Origin: Streptococcus sp. NPS 308 | GTDB taxonomy: Bacteria; Bacillota; Bacilli; Lactobacillales; Streptococcaceae | Assembly: GCF_002355895.1 (NCBI RefSeq) | Contig: NZ_AP017652.1 | Span: 1,087,001-1,151,000, forward strand | DNA: 64,000 nt | Direction: 5' to 3' | In this document: positions 52,779 through 62,808 of the stretch, piece after piece | How positions within the stretch are numbered: position 1 is the first letter of the stretch | Layout of the letters: each line of letters opens with the position of its first letter | Made by a program: the position numbers and the translations under genes | Notes under the pieces: model-generated | Database searches by the model: none | What the model saw: only the letters and a program-made list of their open reading frames with translations | What the model was told of the DNA's origin: nothing

Positions 52779-53641
52779 TTGCTAAACTTGACTCCTTTCA
52801 GGTATTTGCTTTTGAAGGTTGGAATCATAAGGCAAGCTGCCAAAATCAAGGCGCTATATAGTCGTAAATAGCTCGTGTTAAATCCAAGAGCAATCACTCC
52901 CCATACGAGGAACTGATAAGCAATAGACCCTACAACGATGGTCATGAGTCGCTCTGCCAGGGTCAAACTCTTGAACAATACTTCACCAATAATCAAGCTA
53001 GCAAGCCCTACGACAATCACTCCAATTCCTCGAGAAACATCTGCATATCCTTCTTGTTGAGCAATTAAGGCCCCTGCAAGCGCGATAATCCCATTTGAAA
53101 GAACCAAACCCATGAGTTCCATACGTCCTGTATTGATACCAAAGCTACGAGCCATATCGGGATTATCTCCTGTAGCGATGTAGGCCTGACCTAGTTTGGT
53201 ATCTAGGAAAAAGAGCATGAGACCAATAACAAAGGCAACAAAGATAAAGCCAGTCAGGAGTTGATTGAGGTCTGAATCGAAAGGCAAGACATCCTGAATT
53301 TGCTTGGTTCCAAGAAGACCCAGATTGGCACGTCCCATAATCATGAGCATGATGGAATGGCAAGAAGTCATGACCAAAATCCCTGATAAGAGAGTTGGTA
53401 TTTTACCTTTGGTGTATAAGAGACCTGTTGCCATACCAGCTAGGCAGCCCGCTCCTACTGCAGCCAAGGTCGCTAAAAATGGATTGACGCCTTGTGTTAT
53501 CAAGGTTACAGCTACTGCTCCCCCTAGTGGGAAAGAGCCCTCAGTCGTCATATCCGGGAAATTCAAAATTCGAAAAGTCATAAAGATTCCCAAACCTAGA
53601 ATCGCCCAGACCATTCCCTGAGAAATAATGGATACTATCAT
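52775..53641 (-). CDS. Tryptophan-type ABC transporter permease (TrpY-like)
   Basis: This 288-residue membrane protein has eight or more hydrophobic segments and belongs to the branched-chain/LivH-like permease fold (GLGIFMTFRILNFPDMTTEGSFPLGGAVAVTLI near the N terminus). In Gram-positives this permease type pairs with a DUF534-type binding protein in predicted tryptophan importers. It follows the binding-protein gene by 65 bp containing a hairpin, and overlaps the ATPase gene. Confidence 0.87.
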   Translation of the reverse strand: MIVSIISQGMVWAILGLGIFMTFRILNFPDMTTEGSFPLGGAVAVTLITQGVNPFLATLAAVGAGCLAGMATGLLYTKGKIPTLLSGILVMTSCHSIMLMIMGRANLGLLGTKQIQDVLPFDSDLNQLLTGFIFVAFVIGLMLFFLDTKLGQAYIATGDNPDMARSFGINTGRMELMGLVLSNGIIALAGALIAQQEGYADVSRGIGVIVVGLASLIIGEVLFKSLTLAERLMTIVVGSIAYQFLVWGVIALGFNTSYLRLYSALILAACLMIPTFKSKYLKGVKFSK

Positions 53642-53674
53642 AATCTTTCACTCATTTCTTTCTTTAGTAAAAAC

Positions 53675-53699
53675 GGGAGGAGATGTCCCCAACTCCTCC
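53675..53699 (-). other. Intercistronic hairpin between binding protein and permease genes
   Basis: On the minus strand GGAGGAG and CTCCTCC form a GC-rich stem with a 10-nt loop, followed by CGTTTTTAC. The short T-run suggests partial termination, which would give more binding protein than permease. Confidence 0.55.
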
Positions 53700-53706
53700 T
53701 TTATCT

Positions 53707-54702
53707 TTATTCAATCACTTGTCCTGCTTCTTTTAGAACAGACTCAGGGATTGTGATACCAAGTTCTTGCGCTAGTTTTTTATTGATAACCGACTTACCA
53801 GTTGAGAAGACATTAACTGGCGTATCAGCTGGTTTTTCACCTTTCAAAACTTTAGCAATCATCTTACCAGTAGCCACTCCAAGATCGTGTTGGTCAACTA
53901 CTACAGATGCTAATCCACCTGCTTCTACCATGGCAGTAGCACTTGGGTAGATCGGTTTTTTAGCTGTTTGGTTGCTTGATACAACTGTTGGGAAGGCTGA
54001 TGCAATGGTGTTGTCAATTGGAACCCAGATTGCGTCGACCTTGCTGGTCATAACATTAACAGTTGAAGCAATTTCGTTAGTGGAAGGAACGGCAAAGGTT
54101 TCGACTTTCAAACCTGCTTTTTCAGCATAAGCCTTGAATTCCTCAACTTGTGATTTTGAGTTATCTTCGCTACTTGAGTAGAGAGCTCCGATTGTTTTGA
54201 CATTTGGTGTCAAAGTTTTAATCAATTCCACTTGCTGTTCAGCTGGGTTATGATCTGACACCCCTGTGATGTTGCCACCTGGTTTTTTCAAATCTTTGAC
54301 CAAGTTAGCACCGATTGGGTCTGTAATAGCAGCCATGATAACAGGTAGGTCTTTTGTAGCACTAGCAAGTCCTTGAGCAGCTGGTGTTGCAATCCCAACA
54401 ACAACGTCATTTCCATTTGCTACCAATTGTTTACTCATGGTTGCAACCTTGCTCTGATCTCCTTCAGAGTTCATAAAGTCGATTTTTACTTGGTCGTCCT
54501 TATAGCCTTCTTCAGCAAGTCCATCTTGAATTCCTTGATAAATCAAGTCCAAGGATGGATGACTAACAAATTGAAGGACACCAACCTTAGCGACCTTTTG
54601 CTCTTCTTTAGCTGCTGGCTTGTTCATTGATGAATAAATCAAGCTAGCCACTACCAATACTGCTAATCCAGCGATAATTCCAATCAAACGTTTATTTTTC
54701 AT
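53707..54702 (-). CDS. Tryptophan-type ABC transporter substrate-binding protein (TrpX-like)
   Basis: This 331-residue DUF534/PF04392 binding protein has one N-terminal hydrophobic segment (about 5-24), then KVAKVGVLQFVSHPSLDLIYQGIQDGLAEEGY and GVSDHNPAEQQVELIKTL. It lacks the lipobox cysteine expected of a Gram-positive binding protein; the anchor reads VVASLIYSSMNK, so it is probably held by an uncleaved helix. It is the first structural gene of the T-box-controlled operon, with AAGGAG before the ATG. Tryptophan is inferred from the T-box. Confidence 0.88.
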   Translation of the reverse strand: MKNKRLIGIIAGLAVLVVASLIYSSMNKPAAKEEQKVAKVGVLQFVSHPSLDLIYQGIQDGLAEEGYKDDQVKIDFMNSEGDQSKVATMSKQLVANGNDVVVGIATPAAQGLASATKDLPVIMAAITDPIGANLVKDLKKPGGNITGVSDHNPAEQQVELIKTLTPNVKTIGALYSSSEDNSKSQVEEFKAYAEKAGLKVETFAVPSTNEIASTVNVMTSKVDAIWVPIDNTIASAFPTVVSSNQTAKKPIYPSATAMVEAGGLASVVVDQHDLGVATGKMIAKVLKGEKPADTPVNVFSTGKSVINKKLAQELGITIPESVLKEAGQVIE

Positions 54703-54741
54703 TTTTCTTTCTCCTTAATCCTTTTACCTTAACTTTTTAAA

Positions 54742-54783
54742 TCACATCATCAAGCGATGCCATCGTTTAAATTCCATCATCAT
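54742..54783 (-). CDS. Short Trp-containing leader ORF before trpX
   Basis: A perfect AGGAGG (54784-54789) precedes three in-frame ATGs and a frame reading MMMEFKRWHRLMM, stopping at TGA. The third ATG (54777) has the best spacing. It lies between the T-box terminator and the binding-protein gene and contains one Trp codon (54760-54762), near the palindrome CGATGGCATCG. It may be a translated leader peptide adding a second control step; this is inference, and no similar described peptide is known to me. Confidence 0.5.
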   Translation of the reverse strand: MMMEFKRWHRLMM

Positions 54784-54794
54784 CCTCCTAATAG

Positions 54795-55031
54795 AAAAAG
54801 TCCTCACACAAAAAACTTGTGTGAGGACGTCGATGCGCGGTGCCACCTCAATTATAGGGAATATCCCTATCGCTCTTTCTCGCATTCACGAGTTGCACTG
54901 TAAGGTGTGCTCACCGAATTTTTATGATTTCAAATTCTTTATAACATTCAGCCCAATTTTCATCACTTTCATCTATCTGTTTCCACCAAGCACAGACTCT
55001 CTAAAAAACTTCAATGATTACTTTCTGAATG
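54795..55031 (-). promoter_or_regulatory. T-box riboswitch, tryptophan specifier
   Basis: The minus-strand leader has stem I closed by ATTCAG/CTGAAT (part of an 8-bp complement, 55025-55032 and 54944-54951) and an AGUA loop-E element at 55019-55022. A TGG specifier candidate lies at 54953-54955. The T-box AGGTGGCACCGCG (54841 area) carries the bulge TGGC, which pairs with GCCA, the acceptor end expected for tRNA-Trp. A terminator (GTCCTCACAC/GTGTGAGGAC, 54800-54828) with five T residues follows. Uncharged tRNA-Trp should switch on the transporter. Confidence 0.92.
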
Positions 55032-55036
55032 TTTAA

Positions 55037-55064
55037 ATTATATCATTTTTCAAATACTTGTCAA
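55037..55064 (-). promoter_or_regulatory. Promoter of the T-box and trpXYZ operon
   Basis: A perfect TTGACA (55059-55064), 16-bp spacer and perfect TATAAT (55037-55042) preceded by TGA. It is the strongest-looking promoter in the window, as expected for an attenuated operon. Confidence 0.85.
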
Positions 55065-55091
55065 GACTATTTTTAGAATTTTTTAAACAAT

Positions 55092-55124
55092 TCAAAAACT
55101 TCCCCTAGAAAAAGAGGAAGTTTA
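55092..55124 (-). terminator. ppc terminator
   Basis: AAACTTCC and GGAAGTTT flank a 12-nt loop, with a TTTTT tail on the minus strand. Confidence 0.8.
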
Positions 55125-55131
55125 GAAAATA

Positions 55132-57828
55132 TCAACCTGAATTACGCAAACCGGTTGCAATTCCGTTAATGGTTGTATGAATCAATCTTTCTTCGTCTGC
55201 TGACAATTCACCACGACGTTGACGTTTAATCAACTCCAACTGGATATAGTTGAGGATATTAAAGTAAGGCATACGATAGTTTAGACTGTCTTTTAGGTAA
55301 GAGTTTTCTGCCAAGAGTTCGTCATAACCTTCAATAGCTAAAATAACATCCTTGGTCAATTGCCATTCATCTAAAATAGTGTAGTAGATAGCTTGCACTT
55401 CTTCGTCTTCACAGAGCTTAGCATATTCAAAAGCAATGTTCATGTTAGACTTAGATAAGACCATGTCCACATTGGAAAGAAGAGATTGGAAGAAAGGCCA
55501 GTTCTGGTACATATCACGAAGGAACTCGATATTCTTTGGATCTTGATCTATAAACTCTTTAAAGCTTGATCCCACACCATACCATCCAGGGAACATGACA
55601 CGACTTTGTGACCATGAGAAGACCCAAGGAATGGCACGCAAACCGCCAATTTCAGTGATGGTCTTACGAGCGGCTGGGCGAGAACCGATATTAAAGCTTG
55701 AAATAGCCTTAATCGGACTGGACTCAAAGAAATAGTCATAGAAATGTTCATTTCCAAAGACCAAATCACGGTAGATATCGTAGCTGCGATCCACTACTTG
55801 ATCCATAATAGCTTCGTAACGGTTTGATGTGTTGGTATCACTCTTCTTCTTGGTAATCATACGGTTAATGGCTGCAGAAACCAACATCTCAAGGTTGTAA
55901 TAAGCAGCGTCTTTGTTACCGTATTTGTTTCCAATCACTTCTCCTTGCTCAGTCAGACGGATACGGTCCTTTATAGACTTGAGCGGTTGAGATGTAATGG
56001 CTTCATATGTTGGACCACCACCACGACCGACAGTCCCACCACGACCGTGAAAGAAAGTGACTTTAACGCCAAATTCATCACCGATAGCAGTCAGTTGTTG
56101 TTGCGCCTTGTACAGGGTCCAACACGATGACAGGTAACCACCATCTTTGTTACTATCAGAGTAACCAAGCATGATTTCCTGATAGTTATCTTTTGAAGCA
56201 ATCCATTTTTTAGCCAAAGGAAGAGAGAAATATCTTCTCATGGTTTCTTCCGAATGGTCTAAGTCCTCGATAGTTTCAAACAGGGGAACAATCTGAACTC
56301 GTGCTTTTTGGGCATCAACCAAGCCGACTTCCTTGAGCATAATTGCTAGCTCTAGCATATCGGATACACTTGTTGCATGTGAGATAATGGTTTGACGAAT
56401 GACATTTTCACCCAGTTTATCCTTCAACTTGCGGGCAGCTTTAAAGATAGACAGTTCCTTTTCAAGAAGTTCTGACTTTTCAGCATGAGTGGCTGAGAGG
56501 ATACGAGGGTCTTCTTCCAACTCTTTTAAGAGAAGGGCGCATTTTTCGTCTTCAGAAAGGTCGCTATAGTGATCATTGATACCAGCAGATTCAAGCAATT
56601 CTGCTACACAGGCTTCATGAACACTAGAATCTTGGCGCATATCAATAGAAGCAAGGTAGAAACCAAAAATTTCGACAGCTTGCATCAACTCGACAAATTC
56701 TCCTGAAATCAGGTATTCCCCTTTGTTTTCAAGGAGAGAATCGCGAATGGCCAACAAATCTTGATAAAATTCATCTGCAGTGGCATATCTAGGCTGAAGT
56801 TCCTTGTCTTCAATGAGATAAGCCTTGGTTGCCTGCATCTTAGCTTGGATATCAAAAAGAGCACGACGATAGAGTTCTTTTTCGCGATAAATCGAGTTAT
56901 CCTGTGACTTAAGAGCCATCTCACGAACCTTGTCGCTGACATTCACAATACTGGTTGAGAGTGAGAATTCACGATAGAGGTTATAAATCTTCTCATCGTA
57001 GTAATTCATAATGACTTCACACTGGGTCAAGGCAGATTTATTGAGGGTTTCAGCAGTTACGAAAGGATTTCCATCACGGTCTCCTCCGATCCACATCCCC
57101 ATGGTAATCGGTTTTGGATGCTCAAGCTCGATACCTTGTTCTTTGGCCAATTTTTTATACTCAGCCGTCAAACGGGGAACAGCATTCAAGAATGAACTTT
57201 GATAGTACTCCATCACGTTGGTGATTTCGTTGGTTACTTTCAATTTCTTCTCGCGAATCATGTCCGTCTGCATAATAATCTCAATATAACGACGGAGATC
57301 CGTGTGCCATTTTTCTTTGTTAATCAAGCCTAGTTTGACATCACGGTACTTACGCAAAAGATTATGGATGTGATTGGTCAAATCCAACATACTCTTACGT
57401 TGGACCTGCGTCGGATGGGCAGTCAGAACAGGCACAACATTCAGCTGTTCCAAAATTGTAGCTGCATTTTCTTTTTCAGCCACCATTTTAATGGTTGTAG
57501 ATAGTTTCCCTAGATAGTCTTGGTCCACATTGTTTTGGTGATTGATCTCATAAGCCAAATCCACATCCTCAGAGATATTGATCAAGAGTGGAAGGATTGA
57601 GAAATAGCGTGAAATGTAAATCATTTCTTCATTCGAAAGACTGGTCACTAGGTCATTGAGCCCTTGATAATTCTCGCTAGTTGATAATTCCTTCAACTGG
57701 ATAATCTTTTCAAAGGTTTCTGGCGCTAGCATATTTTTTGTGATATCTTCTAATAGCTCAGTCAGAATCAAGACTTCTTCTTGGACGACTGCTTTATTAC
57801 TATAGTTTTCTAATTTTTGAAGAGACAT
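55132..57828 (-). CDS. ppc: Phosphoenolpyruvate carboxylase
   Basis: This enzyme carboxylates PEP to oxaloacetate, feeding aspartate-family synthesis in a bacterium with an incomplete citric acid cycle. The 898-residue protein has the catalytic histidine region [13 protein letters not shown] (about 133-145), [10 protein letters not shown], the glycine-rich [14 protein letters not shown] and the C-terminal NSG-type end (ATGLRNSG). It follows ftsW by 23 bp and shares its promoter. Confidence 0.97.
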   Translation of the reverse strand: MSLQKLENYSNKAVVQEEVLILTELLEDITKNMLAPETFEKIIQLKELSTSENYQGLNDLVTSLSNEEMIYISRYFSILPLLINISEDVDLAYEINHQNNVDQDYLGKLSTTIKMVAEKENAATILEQLNVVPVLTAHPTQVQRKSMLDLTNHIHNLLRKYRDVKLGLINKEKWHTDLRRYIEIIMQTDMIREKKLKVTNEITNVMEYYQSSFLNAVPRLTAEYKKLAKEQGIELEHPKPITMGMWIGGDRDGNPFVTAETLNKSALTQCEVIMNYYDEKIYNLYREFSLSTSIVNVSDKVREMALKSQDNSIYREKELYRRALFDIQAKMQATKAYLIEDKELQPRYATADEFYQDLLAIRDSLLENKGEYLISGEFVELMQAVEIFGFYLASIDMRQDSSVHEACVAELLESAGINDHYSDLSEDEKCALLLKELEEDPRILSATHAEKSELLEKELSIFKAARKLKDKLGENVIRQTIISHATSVSDMLELAIMLKEVGLVDAQKARVQIVPLFETIEDLDHSEETMRRYFSLPLAKKWIASKDNYQEIMLGYSDSNKDGGYLSSCWTLYKAQQQLTAIGDEFGVKVTFFHGRGGTVGRGGGPTYEAITSQPLKSIKDRIRLTEQGEVIGNKYGNKDAAYYNLEMLVSAAINRMITKKKSDTNTSNRYEAIMDQVVDRSYDIYRDLVFGNEHFYDYFFESSPIKAISSFNIGSRPAARKTITEIGGLRAIPWVFSWSQSRVMFPGWYGVGSSFKEFIDQDPKNIEFLRDMYQNWPFFQSLLSNVDMVLSKSNMNIAFEYAKLCEDEEVQAIYYTILDEWQLTKDVILAIEGYDELLAENSYLKDSLNYRMPYFNILNYIQLELIKRQRRGELSADEERLIHTTINGIATGLRNSG

Positions 57829-57851
57829 ATACTTTCCTTTCCATACAATCC

Positions 57852-59075
57852 TTACAGACTTTCATCGGTTTGATTCTCGTATTCTCTGATAAGCTTGGCA
57901 CGTTTTTCGCTGGCATCAATGTTCAGTACAAGCGCGATGGCTACGGATAATACCAGTAGACTGTTCCCACCTTGTGAAAGGAAGGGGAAGGTTACCCCTG
58001 TAGAAGGAATCAACCCTGAAATCCCACCGATATTGACAAAGACCTGAACAAGGATCATCCCTCCGACACCAATAGCAACCATGGAGTTAAAGGGATCCTT
58101 TGCTCGAATACCAACCAAGATGATTCGCAAAATCAAGAAGAAGAGTAAAGCCAAAATCATACTGGCTCCTACGAATCCAAACTCTTCGATGACAATCGAA
58201 AAGACAAAATCCGTATGGGCTTCTGGCAGATAACCACGCTTCTCGATAGAATTTCCCAGTCCCAGTCCGAACCAGCCTCCATTTACCATGGCATAGTAGG
58301 AATTTGCGAGCTGGTGTCCTGCACCTGCTAGGTCATTAAAGGGATTAAAGAAGGCACTAAAACGTTTAGCAACGTACCCAAATAGTGGGATTTTAGAAAA
58401 CTTTTCAACCCCAACAAAGCGAATGACAGACAAGACTAACATTGAACTCCCTGCCAAGAGAGCCAGAATGGTCGAAAACCAACGATAAGCGATCCCACTT
58501 ACGGTATACATGATGAGCGCCACCAGGACCAAGATGGTCGCATTTCCCAAGTCTGGGAAAATCCCCAAGCTACCAATCAGAACCAGCAGAACAAAACGCC
58601 AGTCATTAAAAGCTCGAGGTAGCCACTGATTCTGTGTCAAAACCTGGAAGTCATAAACTGCAATCTCATCTTGTTGTTTTGAAAATCGATGTGCCAGGTA
58701 CCAGATGATGATAATCTTAAGGTACTCCGCAGGCTGAATCGTTACAGGTCCTACAGAAATCCATCCGTATGCTCCATTGACAGGTGTTCCGACCAGTCGC
58801 GCCAGAGCTAAAAGAATCATCTCCACAATCATTACGATAAAGATGAGACGCCCGTTTCTTAGGAAACCTAATTTTAATTTATAGATTAAGGCAATCAGAA
58901 TCAAACTAGCTATCCAGAAGATCCCCTGGTTTCGTACCAATTGAAAGGCACTTTTCCCTTCTTCGATCAAGGTTGCACTCGTTGTCGAGTATACCACAAT
59001 CAGCCCCAAAATCGATAAAAGGAAGTAAGGAATCAAAATGGAATAGTTTAGTAGGTGCCTTTTACTAATTTTCAT
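57852..59075 (-). CDS. ftsW: FtsW, septal peptidoglycan polymerase
   Basis: This SEDS-family glycosyltransferase works with a class B PBP to build septal peptidoglycan. The 407-residue protein has about ten membrane helices and the family stretches [21 protein letters not shown] (about 103-123), [22 protein letters not shown] and [24 protein letters not shown]. The 5' leader contains a perfect 20-bp palindrome. ppc is downstream in the same operon. Confidence 0.95.
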   Translation of the reverse strand: MKISKRHLLNYSILIPYFLLSILGLIVVYSTTSATLIEEGKSAFQLVRNQGIFWIASLILIALIYKLKLGFLRNGRLIFIVMIVEMILLALARLVGTPVNGAYGWISVGPVTIQPAEYLKIIIIWYLAHRFSKQQDEIAVYDFQVLTQNQWLPRAFNDWRFVLLVLIGSLGIFPDLGNATILVLVALIMYTVSGIAYRWFSTILALLAGSSMLVLSVIRFVGVEKFSKIPLFGYVAKRFSAFFNPFNDLAGAGHQLANSYYAMVNGGWFGLGLGNSIEKRGYLPEAHTDFVFSIVIEEFGFVGASMILALLFFLILRIILVGIRAKDPFNSMVAIGVGGMILVQVFVNIGGISGLIPSTGVTFPFLSQGGNSLLVLSVAIALVLNIDASEKRAKLIREYENQTDESL

Positions 59076-59092
59076 ATTTCACCACTCTAATA

Positions 59093-59112
59093 GGAACAGA
59101 AGCTTCTGTTCC
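59093..59112. other. Perfect 20-bp palindrome in the ftsW leader
   Basis: GGAACAGAAGCTTCTGTTCC reads the same on both strands. It lies about 17-37 bp before the ftsW ATG and downstream of its -10 box, so it is part of the untranslated leader. It has no T-run. It could be a dyad operator or an RNA hairpin near the ribosome binding site. Confidence 0.6.
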
Positions 59113-59144
59113 CAATTCCGTTTTATTTTCTAGTTTTGATTGCT

Positions 59145-59153
59145 ATTATACCA
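59145..59153 (-). promoter_or_regulatory. ftsW-ppc promoter
   Basis: TGGTATAAT on the minus strand, about 70 bp before ftsW, with no clear -35. Confidence 0.6.
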
Positions 59154-59263
59154 TTTTTTCAGAAAGAAAAAAACTCTTATCCTTTAATCCTTCGAATTTT
59201 ACTCATTTTCTAGTTTCAAGCATAAAAAATACAAACCTCTTTTGAGATTTGTATTTTAAGTTC

Positions 59264-60205
59264 TTAGTTAGATGAAGAGCTGCTGCTTGAGCTTGAGTCA
59301 CCACCACCGATATATTGGGTGAAGATGTTTTGGAAGGCTTGATCTTTAACCTTGATGTTTGCTGCTTGCAATTCTTTACCAATTACTCCTTGAACAAAGG
59401 CTGAATCATTTTGTTTCTGAGTCAAGATGATGGTCTTCAATTTTTCTTTGTAATCCTCTATATTAGAAGATTTTTCTGTTTTCTTCGTTACTTTGATGAT
59501 GTAGAACTGACTGCTGTAGGCTTGTGTTCCAGTAGCTGTAATCACATCAGAAATCCCGTTCACATCCAAGGCAAAGGCTGCTTTCTTGACTTGTTCTGGA
59601 AGCTCTGTAGAAGCAGAGTCAAAAGTGATTTCGCCACCATTTTCTTTTGTTTTGTTGTCGTTAGAGTTGTCTTTTGCTAATTGAGCAAAATCCGCACCTT
59701 CTGCTTTGGCTTTTTCAAGCACTTCTTTTGCCTTGTCTTCATTGTCCATACGAATGATTTGAGCTGTTACATCTGGTGTATAAGACTCAAAAGCCTTTTG
59801 GTAGGCTTCGTCTGTCAATTCGCTCTCAGCGGCCTTCTTAACAGCCAATTCAACCAATTTGCTTGTACGAATTTGTGCTTTACGAGTTTCAGGAGTCATA
59901 CCTGCACGTTGAAGCACGCTGTTATAGCTATCACCGTATTTCTTTTGTTCTTCAGCAACGGCGTCATCCACATCTTTATCCGTTACCTCTGATCCATATT
60001 GTTGTTCAAATACTTTTTGGATGGTCATATTGAGCAAGACTTGTTGCGCAGTTGGATTATTCTTTACTTCTTCAAAGAATTGTTGTTCTGTAATCACATC
60101 ACCCTTCATGCTGATCAAATCTTTTCCTTCAGAACTGTTTGAACAAGCTGCAAGTGTTGCTACTGATAAAAGTGTGATGGCTCCTGCCATAAGTTTTTTC
60201 TTCAT
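59264..60205 (-). CDS. prsA: Foldase lipoprotein PrsA (parvulin type)
   Basis: This surface-anchored peptidyl-prolyl isomerase assists folding of secreted proteins. The 313-residue protein has a lipoprotein signal (ATLAAC, lipidated Cys21), an N-terminal chaperone region, a PpiC/parvulin-like core (about 140-240, including NGGEITFDSASTELPEQVKKAAFAL) and an unusual serine run at the C terminus. The ATG at 60205 lies after AAAGGAG; the longer upstream frame overlaps the methyltransferase gene. Its promoter lies in the end of that gene. Confidence 0.94.
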   Translation of the reverse strand: MKKKLMAGAITLLSVATLAACSNSSEGKDLISMKGDVITEQQFFEEVKNNPTAQQVLLNMTIQKVFEQQYGSEVTDKDVDDAVAEEQKKYGDSYNSVLQRAGMTPETRKAQIRTSKLVELAVKKAAESELTDEAYQKAFESYTPDVTAQIIRMDNEDKAKEVLEKAKAEGADFAQLAKDNSNDNKTKENGGEITFDSASTELPEQVKKAAFALDVNGISDVITATGTQAYSSQFYIIKVTKKTEKSSNIEDYKEKLKTIILTQKQNDSAFVQGVIGKELQAANIKVKDQAFQNIFTQYIGGGDSSSSSSSSSN

Positions 60206-60220
60206 GTTTACTCCTTTTAC

Positions 60221-60233
60221 GGTAAGTGTTACC
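60221..60233. other. Inverted repeat in the prsA leader
   Basis: GGTAA-GTG-TTACC lies 15 bp before the prsA start codon, between the TAAAAT-type -10 (about 60241-60246) and the ribosome binding site. It could be an operator. No known regulator motif is matched with confidence. Confidence 0.4.
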
Positions 60234-60272
60234 TTATCTATTTTACTATAATTTCTTAAATTTTTCTGAAAA

Positions 60273-60986
60273 TCAGTCACTCTCAGGAAGTCGGACATCT
60301 GCTACATTTTTTCTTAGCATGAGAATGCCGTCTCCAAGTGGAACTAGAGTTGCTGTTAGACCTGGATTGTCCAAAGTCGCGTCAAAAAGTCTTTGCAAAC
60401 CACGGTAAATGGTTCGTTGACCACGGCGGACTTCCATGATGTCCTTAGCAACATCTCCTCCTTGGAAAATATCATCCAAGACCACCACTCCACCGACTTC
60501 CAAGTGTTTGAGGATTTCTGGTAAAAAGACGATGTACTTGGACTTGGCTGAGTCCATAAAGACAAAATCATAAGTTTCTGTCAGACTAGATAAAACATCG
60601 ACTGCATCTCCCTCTAAGAGGGTGATTTGCTTGCGGCTATCAAACTGAGAAAAGTTTCCCTTGGCAAAGCCGATCATCTCAGGATTACGGTCAATGGTTG
60701 TAATCTTAGCATCTGGCGCATGCTCCGCCATCAGGAGGGCAGAAAAGCCAATTGCCGTTCCAATCTCCAAAATGTTCTTGGGCTGCATGGTTTCCATGAG
60801 AAAACGGAAATAAGCAACTGTTTCATGGGGAATAATGGGAATATTTTCCTTGCGAGCGAAAGTCTCCAATTCTTTCAAGGAACCTGACACCTGCTTTTGA
60901 CGCTGGCGCATGAGTTCTACGATGTCTTCTTTGACGACGGGACGACGCATATTGTGATTGGCATTTTTACTATAAGACTCTACCAT
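60273..60986 (-). CDS. SAM-dependent O-methyltransferase
   Basis: This 237-residue class I methyltransferase of the catechol/caffeoyl-CoA O-methyltransferase family has the SAM site ILEIGTAIGFSALLMAEHAPDAKITTID (about 76-103), then DFVFMDSAKSKYIVFLPEI and GGVVVLDDIF with metal-binding aspartates. Relatives such as TrmR methylate wobble 5-hydroxyuridine in tRNA, so a link to the U32 protein at 14497 is possible. It lies just after pepF (2-bp gap), with a weak ribosome binding site. Confidence 0.85.
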   Translation of the reverse strand: MVESYSKNANHNMRRPVVKEDIVELMRQRQKQVSGSLKELETFARKENIPIIPHETVAYFRFLMETMQPKNILEIGTAIGFSALLMAEHAPDAKITTIDRNPEMIGFAKGNFSQFDSRKQITLLEGDAVDVLSSLTETYDFVFMDSAKSKYIVFLPEILKHLEVGGVVVLDDIFQGGDVAKDIMEVRRGQRTIYRGLQRLFDATLDNPGLTATLVPLGDGILMLRKNVADVRLPESD

Positions 60987-60987
60987 C

Positions 60988-62790
60988 TTAAGCTAGTCCC
61001 AATTTTTCAACAAGGGCTTCAAACTCGTTCAAGCGACGTTCAAAGACTGCAAAGGCATCGTTGAGGTAGTCTTCTTTCTCCATATCAACACCCGCTTTTC
61101 TCATGACATTGAGTGGATAGTCTGATTTACCTGCCTTGAGGTAGTCGATATAGCGGTCACGATCTTCTTGACTACCATGGACAATCTTCTCAGCTAAGGC
61201 TGAAGCGGCTGCAAAACCTGTTGAATACTGATAAACATAGTAGTTATAGTAGAAGTGTGGAATGCGCGCCCACTCGTATTGGATCTGAGGATTATCTTCC
61301 TTGCTGAGTCCATAGTACTCTTGATTCAAGTCAGCGTAGAGTTTATTAAGGAAATCACTTGTCAAGACTTCTCCATTTTGATCTGCTTGATGGATAGCAT
61401 GTTCAAACTCAGCGAATTGAGTTTGACGGAAGACTGTTCCACGGAAACCGTCCAAGAAGTTATTGAGGATTGCAAAGCGTGTCGCATCGTCTTCTACTTC
61501 TTCTAACAATTTCTCCGTCAAGATGTTTTCGTTGGTCGTTGAGGCAATCTCAGCCAAGAAGATAGAATAATCTCCGTAAACGTAAGGCTGAGTTTCACGA
61601 GTATAGCTAGAGTGCATACTGTGACCTGTTTCGTGTACAAGGGTAAAGAGATTGTCTAGATTGTCCTGCCAGTTGAGGAGCATGAAGGCATTGGTATCAT
61701 AAGAACCACCAGAGTAGGCACCAGAACGCTTGCCTTGGTTTTCATAGACATCAATCCAACGCTCGCTAAAGGCACGTTTGACTCGACTCAAGTAATCGTC
61801 ACCCAAGACCGCCAAGGCTTCTTCTGCCTTTTTCAAGGCTTCCTCATAAGTAAAGCTGTATTCTACTGAAGATAGCGGTGTGTAGACATCGTACATCTTG
61901 AGATCAGAAATCCCCAAGATTTTAGAACGAAGTTCAAGGTAACGATGCAAGAGTGGCAAATGCTTGCGAACTGCTGCTACTAGATTGTCATAGACACTTT
62001 CTGGAACAAAGTTTGCTGCGAGGGCTGCATGGCGAGCACTCTTATAGTTGCGAACTTTTGCGCGGTAGTTTTGCACTTTAACATTTGTCTGCAAAGTCTT
62101 AGCATAAGTGTGTTGGAATTGCTCGTATGTCGCATAAAGGGCTTCATAGGCACCACGACGCACTTCACGGTTTTTAGACTCCATCAAACGGATGTAAGTA
62201 CCGTGTGAGAGTTGTACTTCATTGCCTTCGTCATCAAGAACGTATGGGAAGCTAATATCCGCATTATCCAAAATAGCAAAGGTTTCACTAGCAGCGCCAA
62301 AGATTTCTCCTGCTCCAGCAAGCAATTCTTCTTCACGTTGCGAAAGAACATGGTCTTTCTTTTGCAAGAGCTTGTCAAAAAAGTGCTTATAAACTTGGAG
62401 TTTTGGTTGAGCTTCTAGGAAGGCCGCATACTGCTCCTCACTAATCTCCATAAACTCAGGTTCATAGAATGAAAAGGCTTGTTCTAACTGACTGTATAAG
62501 GTCATAGCCTTAGCATAGTACTCCTGATACTTGGCTTCACGCGTGTCTTGGTCATTTTTCATATGTGCATAGACATAAAGTTTTTCAACTTGGCGTTCCA
62601 AGTCAAGTGAGAATTCTGTAATCTCAAGCAAACTGTCTGCTCTGTCCAAGAGATGCCCCTCATACTGGGCTGCTGTTTGTACTTTTTCAGTTAAGTCTTT
62701 CAAGGCTTCTTCCCAAGCTTGATCTGTTGGGTAGATTGTTGAAAGATCCCATGTATCTTTTTCATTTATTTCATGTCGTTGTAATACCAT
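60988..62790 (-). CDS. pepF: Oligoendopeptidase F
   Basis: This M3B metallopeptidase cleaves short peptides in the cytoplasm. The 600-residue protein has the zinc site [11 protein letters not shown] (about 391-401) and the later conserved EIASTTNE. It follows coiA by 18 bp with no terminator, so it is co-transcribed in competence but probably also from other promoters. Length is normal for the family. Confidence 0.95.
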   Translation of the reverse strand: MVLQRHEINEKDTWDLSTIYPTDQAWEEALKDLTEKVQTAAQYEGHLLDRADSLLEITEFSLDLERQVEKLYVYAHMKNDQDTREAKYQEYYAKAMTLYSQLEQAFSFYEPEFMEISEEQYAAFLEAQPKLQVYKHFFDKLLQKKDHVLSQREEELLAGAGEIFGAASETFAILDNADISFPYVLDDEGNEVQLSHGTYIRLMESKNREVRRGAYEALYATYEQFQHTYAKTLQTNVKVQNYRAKVRNYKSARHAALAANFVPESVYDNLVAAVRKHLPLLHRYLELRSKILGISDLKMYDVYTPLSSVEYSFTYEEALKKAEEALAVLGDDYLSRVKRAFSERWIDVYENQGKRSGAYSGGSYDTNAFMLLNWQDNLDNLFTLVHETGHSMHSSYTRETQPYVYGDYSIFLAEIASTTNENILTEKLLEEVEDDATRFAILNNFLDGFRGTVFRQTQFAEFEHAIHQADQNGEVLTSDFLNKLYADLNQEYYGLSKEDNPQIQYEWARIPHFYYNYYVYQYSTGFAAASALAEKIVHGSQEDRDRYIDYLKAGKSDYPLNVMRKAGVDMEKEDYLNDAFAVFERRLNEFEALVEKLGLA

Positions 62791-62808
62791 AAGATTCCTC
62801 CATCCTTT

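Noticed and set aside
60241..60265. CiaR-like half-site (TTTAAG) upstream of prsA
   Set aside because: Only one of the two direct TTTAAG repeats is present at the required spacing.
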